DNA from: Candidatus Egerieousia excrementavium
GTDB taxonomy: Bacteria; Bacteroidota; Bacteroidia; Bacteroidales; UBA932
Direction of reading: 5' to 3'
NCBI GenBank assembly: GCA_017694275.1
Contig: JADINB010000118.1
Span: 1-12,916, forward strand
DNA: 12,916 nucleotides
Under the pieces are notes generated by a model. It searched no databases and had not been told where the DNA came from. It was given only the letters and a program-made list of their open reading frames with translations. The position numbers were made by a program, and so were the translations under genes. Positions 8,250-12,916 of this stretch are shown in pieces; positions within the stretch are counted from its first letter, which is position 1, and each line of letters opens with the position of its first letter.

Positions 8250-8651
8250 ATGAAGCAGATAATCCTTATACTTGTTGCTTTTGCACTGTCGGTCCAGGCA
8301 TTTTCGAAAGAACAGGAGAGTGATGTTTTTGTTCCCATAGAAAAATACATCAGGCTTGGAGACCATGAAAGTCTTGCAGTATGGTTTGCCAACAACCTTG
8401 AACTCGACATCATGGGTAACATAAATGGCTGCAGCAAACTGCAGGCGACACAGATAATCAAGGATTTCTTTGTGACCTACAAACCGTCTGACTTCACCAT
8501 AATACACAAGAGCGGCAAGGCTCCCATGAAGTACGCCATAGGCAGTCTGAAGGCCGGAGGCGAAAGTTTCAGGGTTACTCTATTTGTAAAGATACAGCCG
8601 GGAGGCAATCAGATCCAGCAACTGCGTATAGAACGCGATTCCAGACTTTAA
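8250..8651 (+). CDS. DUF4783 family secreted protein
   Basis: This 133-residue protein has an N-terminal signal peptide (MKQ, hydrophobic 4-16, likely cleavage after VQA near residue 17). The mature part resembles the Bacteroidota family DUF4783, recognised from the pattern of a helix with FFVTYKPSDFTIIHKSGK (73-90), then YAIGSLKAGGESFRV (95-109) and LRIERD (125-130). The fold is likely NTF2-like, but that is from memory of the family. No function is known. It diverges from rlmH and in related genomes, as I recall, often sits near rlmH or nadC. I chose ATG 8250 because it places the charged and hydrophobic parts of the signal peptide at the N terminus; a TTG at 8226 is the upstream alternative and less likely. 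It converges on the response-regulator gene. Confidence 0.82.
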   Translation: MKQIILILVAFALSVQAFSKEQESDVFVPIEKYIRLGDHESLAVWFANNLELDIMGNINGCSKLQATQIIKDFFVTYKPSDFTIIHKSGKAPMKYAIGSLKAGGESFRVTLFVKIQPGGNQIQQLRIERDSRL

Positions 8652-8663
8652 TTCTGTACAGAA
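8652..8663. repeat. Perfect 12-bp palindrome after the DUF4783 stop
   Basis: TTCTGTACAGAA is a perfect palindrome and begins on the base after the DUF4783 TAA. It could be a protein-binding site or the tip of a transcript end. It has no loop, so it is a poor RNA hairpin by itself. Confidence 0.5.
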
Positions 8664-8684
8664 AATACCGGTTCCGAATATGGC

Positions 8685-8703
8685 GTCTGCTGCAGGAGCA
8701 GAC
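8685..8703. terminator. Candidate bidirectional terminator hairpin
   Basis: GTCTGCT (8685-8691), loop GCAGG and AGCAGAC (8697-8703) form a perfect 7-bp stem. The helix can continue outward through GG/CC and ATAT/ATAT with small internal loops. It lies between the converging DUF4783 and response-regulator genes, the expected place for a shared transcript end. No T-tract follows on either strand, so it is not a textbook intrinsic terminator. A second small hairpin, CCGTC-AAG-GACGG, lies at 8734-8746. Confidence 0.4.
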
Positions 8704-8770
8704 AACCGATATGGCATTCTGTTTCATGGGCAGCCGTCAAGGACGGGAGCAACGGAAAGGGCGAAGCCTC

Positions 8771-9931
8771 CTATAGGTTGGGAGTGGCATAAGTGAGCAC
8801 ATCTTCCCTGGTTATCGTAGGGCCTCCAAGAATAAGCAGCCTCTCTGTAACGTTTCTCAATTCACGGATGTTGCCCGTCCAGTTATGGTTCTGCAGTTCG
8901 GCAACTGCATCATCTGCAATCTGGCGTTCCGGCATGCCGTTTTCCGCACATATTGTAGAGATAAAATGCTTCACAAGCACCGGAATATCCTCAATTCTGT
9001 CTTTAAGAGGCGGAACGTGGATTATGATTACGCTGAGCCTGTGGTAAAGGTCCTCCCTGAAGTTCCCCTTTTCAATCTCTTCCAGCAGATTCTTGTTGGT
9101 CGCGGCAACCACACGTACGTTCACGCGGATATCCTTGTCGCTTCCGACCCTTGTAAGTTTGTTTTCCTGCAGGACTCTCAACACCTTTGCCTGTGCGGCA
9201 AGGCTCATGTCGCCTATTTCATCAAGAAAGAGAGTGCCGCCGTCGGCCTGCTCAAACTTGCCCTTGTGCTGCTTGATTGCCGAGGTAAACGCGCCCTTTT
9301 CATGTCCGAAAAGTTCGCTTTCTATAAGTTCTCCCGGTATTGCGGCACAGTTCACCTCTACAAAAGGCATGGAACTTCTGTTGCTTTTTTCGTGAAGCCA
9401 CCTTGCAACCAGTTCTTTGCCTGTACCGTTGGAACCGGTAATCAGCACACGTGCATCTGTTGCCGCAACCCTGTCTATCATCTCCTTTATCTTCTTTATG
9501 GCAGCAGATTCACCGATTATCTCCTGCACGCCGCTTACCTTGCGCTTGAGCACTTTTGTCTCCTTTATGAGCGAAGTCTTGTCAGTCGCATTTTTGAGAG
9601 TTATGAATATACGGTTCAAATCCAGAGGCTTCTGTATAAAATCAAACGCTCCCTTTTTTATGCATTCCACAGCAGTATCAATTGTCCCGTGACCGGAAAT
9701 CATCACTACGGAAGAATCTATTCCGCTTTCGACTATCTTCTCGAGAACCTCCACGCCATCCATCTCCGGCATTTTTATGTCGCAGAATATTACGTCGAAA
9801 TTGCCGCCATGTGCCATTTCCAACCCCTCTTTTCCGCTTGCGGCAAGGGAGACTTCATGATTTTCAAACTCGAGTATCTCCTTCAAGGTATTTCTGATAC
9901 TCTTTTCATCGTCTATTACAAGAACTTTCAT
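8771..9931 (-). CDS. NtrC-like response regulator, receiver plus AAA+ sigma-54 activator, lacking the DNA-binding domain
   Basis: The 386 residues hold a receiver domain (acidic D7/D8, phospho-acceptor Asp51 in FCDIKMPEMDG, Ser79, Lys101) and a sigma-54-activator AAA+ domain. The latter has Walker A GSNGTGKE (166-173), Walker B GTLFLDE (232-238), ATNKN (277-281), the FREDLYHR arginine-finger region (291-298) and the GNIRE sensor II (353-357). The sigma-54-contacting loop reads GAFTSA (213-218) instead of GAFTGA. The protein ends about 30 residues after sensor II, so the Fis-type helix-turn-helix of NtrC (about 60 more residues) is missing. The 119 bp downstream do not encode one in any frame I checked, so a recent frameshift is unlikely. 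Its ATG overlaps the ppx/gppA stop by 4 bp (ATGA), suggesting coupling. Known sigma-54 activators without a DNA-binding domain are FlgR of Helicobacter pylori and CtcC of Chlamydia. The NtrY-like kinase at 4047-7673 is the likely partner. Confidence 0.92.
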   Translation of the reverse strand: MKVLVIDDEKSIRNTLKEILEFENHEVSLAASGKEGLEMAHGGNFDVIFCDIKMPEMDGVEVLEKIVESGIDSSVVMISGHGTIDTAVECIKKGAFDFIQKPLDLNRIFITLKNATDKTSLIKETKVLKRKVSGVQEIIGESAAIKKIKEMIDRVAATDARVLITGSNGTGKELVARWLHEKSNRSSMPFVEVNCAAIPGELIESELFGHEKGAFTSAIKQHKGKFEQADGGTLFLDEIGDMSLAAQAKVLRVLQENKLTRVGSDKDIRVNVRVVAATNKNLLEEIEKGNFREDLYHRLSVIIIHVPPLKDRIEDIPVLVKHFISTICAENGMPERQIADDAVAELQNHNWTGNIRELRNVTERLLILGGPTITREDVLTYATPNL

Positions 9932-10881
9932 ATCTTACCATCAATTTTTCCAGTTTCACGCCATCTGTCGTAACATATTGCCATCGCCCCTTCCTTCAGA
10001 GAGTAGGAAGACTGGCAGACAATGTCGGGCTTCACCCTGTCCATGACCAGCTTTGTAAAGACAGACGCCAGCACTATGTAATCTACCCTTATTGGCGACA
10101 TTCCCGGCATAGAGAGCCGTTGTTGCGAATTTGATGCCAACAATGTCTGGTGCAATGCCTCCATCTTCTCCTTTTCCAAAATTTTATATGGCTGTTCCGG
10201 CGAAAGATTGAAATAAAGCAAATCCCTGAATGTATCGAACGAGCCTGAAGAGCCGACAAAAAGCACAGGAGAATATTTTTCCACCTCGCGCCACAAAGGC
10301 TCCAGCTGCCCGTTGCAATACTCGGCAAAGGAAGCTGCAATATTCTCGGGGAGAGGATCTGTATAGTTGAACATCTCTCTCATACGGGCCATTCCGATAG
10401 GAAAACTGCGCTTCCAGAGTATCTTCCTGCCGTCGGAAATCACGAACTCGTTGCTTCCGCCGCCTATATCAAGCATAAGTATGTTACCTGCCGTCTTCAT
10501 CTCTTCAGGCAGACTTTCCATTATTCCCCTGAAGATAAGACCAGCCTCCTGCCCGCCGGAAATCACGTTTATCTCTATTCCGAACTTCTCTTTCATGCAG
10601 GCGGTAAAGTCACGGCCGTTCCTGGCATCACGCACGGCAGATGTCGCATAGGCCAACACCTGATCCGCCCCGCCGCACTCTCTTATCCGCGCCATTATGG
10701 CAGAAAGCGCATCTGCTGCCGTACCGAACGCCTTTTCAGATATATAGCCGTCCGACAGGCCGCCGGCTCCAAGCCTTGCTGCCTGCTTGAATTCACACAA
10801 TGCCCTGCAACCGTCCTTCTCAAACAAGCAGAGAAGCAGATTGAACACATTCGTACCGAGATCCAGGACCGCAACTCTCAT
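9928..10881 (-). CDS. Short Ppx/GppA family phosphatase (exopolyphosphatase or pppGpp phosphatase)
   Basis: It belongs to the ASKHA-fold Ppx/GppA family, which removes terminal phosphate from polyphosphate or converts pppGpp to ppGpp. Motifs seen are DLGTN (7-11, phosphate loop 1), YATSAVRDARNG (78-89), SGGQEAGLIFRG with Glu112 (108-119) and DIGGGSNEF (138-146, phosphate loop 2). The 317 residues cover just the two ASKHA lobes; the C-terminal HD-like domains of the roughly 500-residue E. coli Ppx are absent, which is usual for Bacteroidota. Which substrate it uses cannot be told from the sequence. It starts 3 nt after cmk and its TGA overlaps the response-regulator ATG, so the three genes look cotranscribed. 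Confidence 0.92.
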   Translation of the reverse strand: MRVAVLDLGTNVFNLLLCLFEKDGCRALCEFKQAARLGAGGLSDGYISEKAFGTAADALSAIMARIRECGGADQVLAYATSAVRDARNGRDFTACMKEKFGIEINVISGGQEAGLIFRGIMESLPEEMKTAGNILMLDIGGGSNEFVISDGRKILWKRSFPIGMARMREMFNYTDPLPENIAASFAEYCNGQLEPLWREVEKYSPVLFVGSSGSFDTFRDLLYFNLSPEQPYKILEKEKMEALHQTLLASNSQQRLSMPGMSPIRVDYIVLASVFTKLVMDRVKPDIVCQSSYSLKEGAMAICYDRWRETGKIDGKI

Positions 10882-10884
10882 CTG

Positions 10885-11595
10885 TCAAATGGTTATATCT
10901 ATTCCGAACCTGGCCTTAAGGATATCCCTAAGCCAGTCCAGCTGGTCATTCACACTCATATTGCTGTTATCCAGAAGCAACGCATCTTCTGCCTTTACAA
11001 GGGGAGCCACCGCCCGGTGTTCGTCCAGATAGTCGCGCTTCTTAAGATTTTCAAGCACCTGCTCGAAACTCTCCTTGCCTCCGTTCTGTACAATCTCCTT
11101 GAACCTGCGCTCGGCCCTGACTCTGGCAGAAGCCACCATGAAAATCTTCAGTTCAGCATCTGGAAAGACAGCGGTTCCTATGTCACGCCCATCCATGACA
11201 ACCCCGCGCTCTTTTCCGTAACGTTTGAGAATTCTGTCTACATACTCCCTTACGAAAGGCAGGGCCGCAATCTGGCTCACCTTTTCAGATATTTCCATTT
11301 TCCTTATGTTCTTTTCGACATTGACACCGTTCAGACAGATATGGCATGAGCCATCTTCACTTGAAGTTTCAAAAGCAAGGGTTATGGAGCCGAGTGTTCC
11401 GGCAAGCCATTCAACGTTTATATAACGGTTGTTGTCTATAAAGCCGTTCGTATATGCAAAATAGGTTATGGCCCTGTATATGGCCCCCGTATCTATATAG
11501 ACATAGCCCAGTTTCCTTGCAACCAGTCTGGCAAAAGTACTCTTGCCTGTTGAGGAATAGCCGTCTATAGCCACTATTATTTTCTTGTTTTCCAT
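10885..11595 (-). CDS. cmk: Cytidylate kinase
   Basis: Cmk phosphorylates CMP and dCMP with ATP in pyrimidine recycling. The 236 residues are normal for the family. Motifs seen are the P-loop GYSSTGKST (12-20), DTGAIYRA (35-42) of the nucleotide-binding region, MDGRDIGT (134-141) and KKRDYLDE (185-192) in the lid region. The ATG at 11595 leaves eleven residues before the P-loop, as expected. It is the first gene of the cmk - ppx/gppA - response-regulator unit. cmk and ispH are adjacent in many Bacteroidota, but here they are divergent and only 49 bp apart. Confidence 0.96.
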   Translation of the reverse strand: MENKKIIVAIDGYSSTGKSTFARLVARKLGYVYIDTGAIYRAITYFAYTNGFIDNNRYINVEWLAGTLGSITLAFETSSEDGSCHICLNGVNVEKNIRKMEISEKVSQIAALPFVREYVDRILKRYGKERGVVMDGRDIGTAVFPDAELKIFMVASARVRAERRFKEIVQNGGKESFEQVLENLKKRDYLDEHRAVAPLVKAEDALLLDNSNMSVNDQLDWLRDILKARFGIDITI

Positions 11596-11600
11596 AGTGG

Positions 11601-11608
11601 CAAAAGTA
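11601..11608 (-). promoter_or_regulatory. -7 promoter box for the cmk operon
   Basis: On the minus strand, TACTTTTG fits TAnnTTTG exactly. A TTAG (11632-11629), one base from TTTG, lies 20 nt upstream, close to the usual spacing. The box ends only 5 nt before the cmk ATG, so the transcript would start at or next to the ATG, making the mRNA leaderless or nearly so. I see no better upstream box for cmk. Confidence 0.6.
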
Positions 11609-11617
11609 CAAAAAAGT

Positions 11618-11625
11618 TATCTTTG
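11618..11625 (+). promoter_or_regulatory. -7 promoter box for ispH
   Basis: TATCTTTG fits TAnnTTTG exactly and lies 19 nt before the ispH ATG, giving a leader of roughly 15 nt. No clear TTTG is found about 20 nt upstream; that position falls on the start of cmk. It sits 9 nt from the oppositely oriented cmk box. Confidence 0.55.
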
Positions 11626-11644
11626 CGCCTAACCTATTTGCAAT

Positions 11645-12529
11645 ATGAAACTGAAGGTGGAAATAGATTCGCGCTCCGGCTTCTGCAATGGAGTGATAAG
11701 GGCTGTGAAAGAGGCCGAAGACAACCTTGAAAAGAGGCGCCCTCTCTACTCTCTCGGAGCAATCGTGCACAACAATTCCGAATTGCAGCGGCTTCATGAA
11801 CAAGGGCTGGAAATCATAGACCTGGACAAGATGCGCAACATGAATGGGGGCACTGTGCTCATCAGGGCCCACGGAGAACCTCCTTCAACATATATTCTCG
11901 CAAGAGAGCGCGGCATAACACTTATAGACTGCACCTGCCCGGTTGTACTGAAACTGCAGGAGAGAATCAGAAACACCTATAAAGAGATTCTGCAAAACGG
12001 CAACAGAGGCCAGATTGTAATTTTCGGAAAGGAGAACCACGCAGAGGTGAACGGGCTTGTAGGCCAGGTAGAATCCAACGCCATTGTCACAGACATTCTT
12101 CCTGGAGGGAAAATCAAGGGACTGGAGAAAATAGATTTTTCACGTCCTGTATTTATCTTTTCGCAGACCACGAAAGACCCACAGGAATATGAGAGCGTAT
12201 GCCGCGCCATACTGGAAAAGATGGAAGACAAGGACTCCCTTTTCATTTTCAACACAATATGCCGCCAGGTTGCAGGCCGTCATGCAAATCTTGCCCGTTT
12301 TGCCGTAAATCATGACTTCATTCTTTTTGTAAGCGGGCCCGACAGTTCGAACGGCAAGGTACTGTTCGAATTGTGCAAGAGTGTGAACAGACGCTCATAC
12401 CATATCCAGGAGGTGGGCGAGATAGACGCGTCGCTCTTTTACGACGGAGCTTCGGTAGGGATATGCGGGGCCACGTCAACACCCAAGTGGCAACTTGAAA
12501 ATGTGGCGGAATATCTTGGGAGATTATAA
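11645..12529 (+). CDS. ispH: 4-hydroxy-3-methylbut-2-enyl diphosphate reductase
   Basis: IspH (LytB) is the last enzyme of the MEP isoprenoid pathway; it reduces HMBPP to IPP and DMAPP with an iron-sulfur cluster. The three cluster cysteines are visible at Cys14 (SGFCNGV), Cys98 (DCTCPVV) and Cys206 (NTICRQV). Substrate-binding residues are His42 (VHN), His76 (RAHG), His132 and Glu134 (NHAEVNG), the SQTT motif (173-176), SSNG (234-237) and Ser278 in ATSTP. The 294-residue length is normal and there is no rpsA-like fusion at the C terminus, which occurs in some other lineages. NTICRQVAGRH replaces the more common NTIC..T..RQ and is typical of Bacteroidota. The TAA stop (12527-12529) touches the first hairpin of the repeat array. 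Confidence 0.96.
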   Translation: MKLKVEIDSRSGFCNGVIRAVKEAEDNLEKRRPLYSLGAIVHNNSELQRLHEQGLEIIDLDKMRNMNGGTVLIRAHGEPPSTYILARERGITLIDCTCPVVLKLQERIRNTYKEILQNGNRGQIVIFGKENHAEVNGLVGQVESNAIVTDILPGGKIKGLEKIDFSRPVFIFSQTTKDPQEYESVCRAILEKMEDKDSLFIFNTICRQVAGRHANLARFAVNHDFILFVSGPDSSNGKVLFELCKSVNRRSYHIQEVGEIDASLFYDGASVGICGATSTPKWQLENVAEYLGRL

Positions 12530-12584
12530 CAGTATATTCGGCTTCGCTTCGCTTGCCGCATATACTGTTGCGCCTCGGCAGAGC
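12530..12584. repeat. Repeat core copy 1 with hairpin, abutting the ispH stop
   Basis: Left arm CAGTATATTCGGC (12530-12542), 12-nt loop TTCGCTTCGCTT, right arm GCCGCATATACTG (12555-12567): 12 of 13 positions pair, with one T/C mismatch. The shared core continues to 12584 (CGCCTCGGCAGAGC). The left arm begins on the base after the ispH TAA, so this copy could end or stabilise the ispH transcript. It differs from copies 2 and 3 at one core base (TGTTGCG against TGTAGCG). Confidence 0.85.
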
Positions 12585-12614
12585 GCAGGCGGTTGTCTTC
12601 TCATGTGGTATTTT

Positions 12615-12641
12615 GAGATATAAGTGTGCCTGCGGCACACC
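12615..12641. repeat. Inverted repeat inside repeat unit 1
   Basis: A GAGATATAA island is followed by GTGTGCC-TGC-GGCACAC (12624-12640), a perfect 7-bp stem with a 3-nt loop. The matching place in unit 2 (12788-12805) reads GTGTGC, CTTGCA, GCACAC: the outer six pairs are kept and the loop differs. Confidence 0.7.
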
Positions 12642-12696
12642 TGTTCCCAAGAATCCTGCACAATCGCAAACAGGTTTGTACCGTGACGGCTTCTTC

Positions 12697-12749
12697 GTAT
12701 ATTCGGCTTCGCTTCGCTTGCCGCATATACTGTAGCGCCTCGGCAGAGC
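12697..12749. repeat. Repeat core copy 2 with hairpin
   Basis: It is identical to copy 3 over all 53 bases and differs from copy 1 at one. The stem is 11 positions (GTATATTCGGC with GCCGCATATAC, one mismatch), because the flanking CA of copy 1 is replaced by TTC. Confidence 0.85.
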
Positions 12750-12829
12750 AGTCTCGGTTGCCTGACGTATCTCATTTGGAGATATAAGTGTGCCTTGCAG
12801 CACACACATCTGCGAGAAGCCATTGCTAT

Positions 12830-12847
12830 TGCAAACAAGTTTGCACC
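12830..12847. repeat. Inverted repeat GCAAAC-AA-GTTTGC inside unit 2
   Basis: GCAAAC, AA, GTTTGC is a perfect 6-bp inverted repeat. The matching place in unit 1 (around 12666-12679) reads GCAAAC, AG, GTTTGT, losing only the outermost Watson-Crick pair. Confidence 0.6.
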
Positions 12848-12861
12848 GCTCAGGCTTCTTC

Positions 12862-12916
12862 GTATATTCGGCTTCGCTTCGCTTGCCGCATATACTGTAG
12901 CGCCTCGGCAGAGCAG
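12862..12916. repeat. Repeat core copy 3, cut by the window end
   Basis: The third 53-bp core (12862-12914) is complete and identical to copy 2; two more bases (AG) follow before the window ends. These also match the first bases after core 2, so the array probably continues. Confidence 0.85.

Larger units (their letters stand above)
12530..12916. repeat. Tandem array of 165-bp repeat units, truncated by the window end
   Basis: The 53-bp cores start at 12532, 12697 and 12862, so the period is exactly 165 bp twice. Between cores lie 112 bp conserved only in islands: CGGTTG, GAGATATAAGTGTGCC, GCAAACA-GTTTG, and GGCTTCTTC just before the next core. Copy 2 is one base shorter before the GAGATATAAG island and one base longer in the next hairpin, so the total length is kept. 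Reverse-strand frames stay open for about 100 residues through the array, but nothing resembles a known protein. This stretch of almost 390 bases holds no gene that I can support. Function is unknown. Confidence 0.9.

Noticed and set aside
8153..8461. N-terminal extension of RlmH in the same open frame (up to 261 residues)
   Set aside because: The extra 103 residues run antisense into the DUF4783 gene and have no family resemblance, and the ATG at 8152 gives exactly the family length.
8771..8771. A frameshift that cut off the regulator's helix-turn-helix
   Set aside because: Reading the 119 bp downstream of the stop on the minus strand gives no Fis-type helix-turn-helix pattern, and the space before the DUF4783 gene is too short for the roughly 60 residues needed.
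8885..9973. A 362-codon open frame on the + strand, antisense to the response regulator
   Set aside because: It overlaps almost all of a clearly conserved gene, its translation has no recognisable domain and is rich in His, Cys and Tyr as expected of a shadow frame. It is a codon-bias shadow.
12318..12838. Reverse-strand open frames through the repeat array, with a repeated CGKRSEAEYT-like peptide
   Set aside because: They arise because 165 is a multiple of three. The spacers differ by indels that shift frame within the unit, more than one frame is open, and one frame runs antisense into ispH. I see no protein-level conservation outside the invariant DNA core.
12530..12916. CRISPR array
   Set aside because: Cores of 53 bp with 112-bp spacers that themselves share conserved islands do not fit repeat-spacer dimensions, and no cas gene is near.
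12530..12916. Integron attC sites or a transposon end
   Set aside because: No GTTRRRY core site, no cassette genes between the units, no integrase or transposase and no target-site duplication is visible.

Overview
This is a gene-dense chromosomal window from a member of the Bacteroidota, most likely Bacteroidales. Three things point there: promoter boxes of the TAnnTTTG type (at the left edge and between cmk and ispH), A-rich start regions without clear Shine-Dalgarno sequences, and lineage-typical proteins (a DUF4783 protein, a short Ppx/GppA, the NTICRQV form of IspH, and a small KFP/HNK membrane protein). The genus cannot be fixed from the sequence alone.

Left block, + strand, 31-4039: engB, prs, nadE, a small Cys-rich membrane protein and der are packed with gaps of 1-21 nt or a start/stop overlap, so they look like one transcription unit. 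It joins two GTPases of large-subunit ribosome assembly (EngB, Der) with PRPP synthesis and the last step of NAD synthesis. A -7 box in the first 14 bases may drive it.

Middle block: der converges, with only 7 nt between, on a 1208-residue multi-pass NtrY-like sensor kinase (- strand). The kinase lies directly behind rlmH, the 23S rRNA pseudouridine-1915 methyltransferase gene. A secreted DUF4783 protein diverges from rlmH. It converges on the cmk - ppx/gppA - response-regulator operon (- strand, promoter near 11608) across 119 bp containing three inverted repeats. The response regulator is NtrC-like but ends after the AAA+ domain: it has no helix-turn-helix and carries GAFTSA instead of GAFTGA. 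It is the natural candidate partner of the NtrY-like kinase, although the two genes lie in different transcription units.

Right block: ispH (+) diverges from cmk across only 49 bp, which holds two back-to-back -7 boxes. Directly against the ispH stop codon begins a tandem array with an exact 165-bp core-to-core period. Each unit has a nearly invariant 53-bp core containing a strong hairpin, then about 112 bp conserved only in short islands, two of them small inverted repeats. The array runs off the right edge.

Most of the window is housekeeping. The parts deserving a second look are the 165-bp array, the DNA-binding-less activator with its split-off kinase, the small Cys-rich membrane protein, and the compact cmk/ispH promoter region. 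I see no rRNA, tRNA, CRISPR array, insertion sequence, phage gene or riboswitch.
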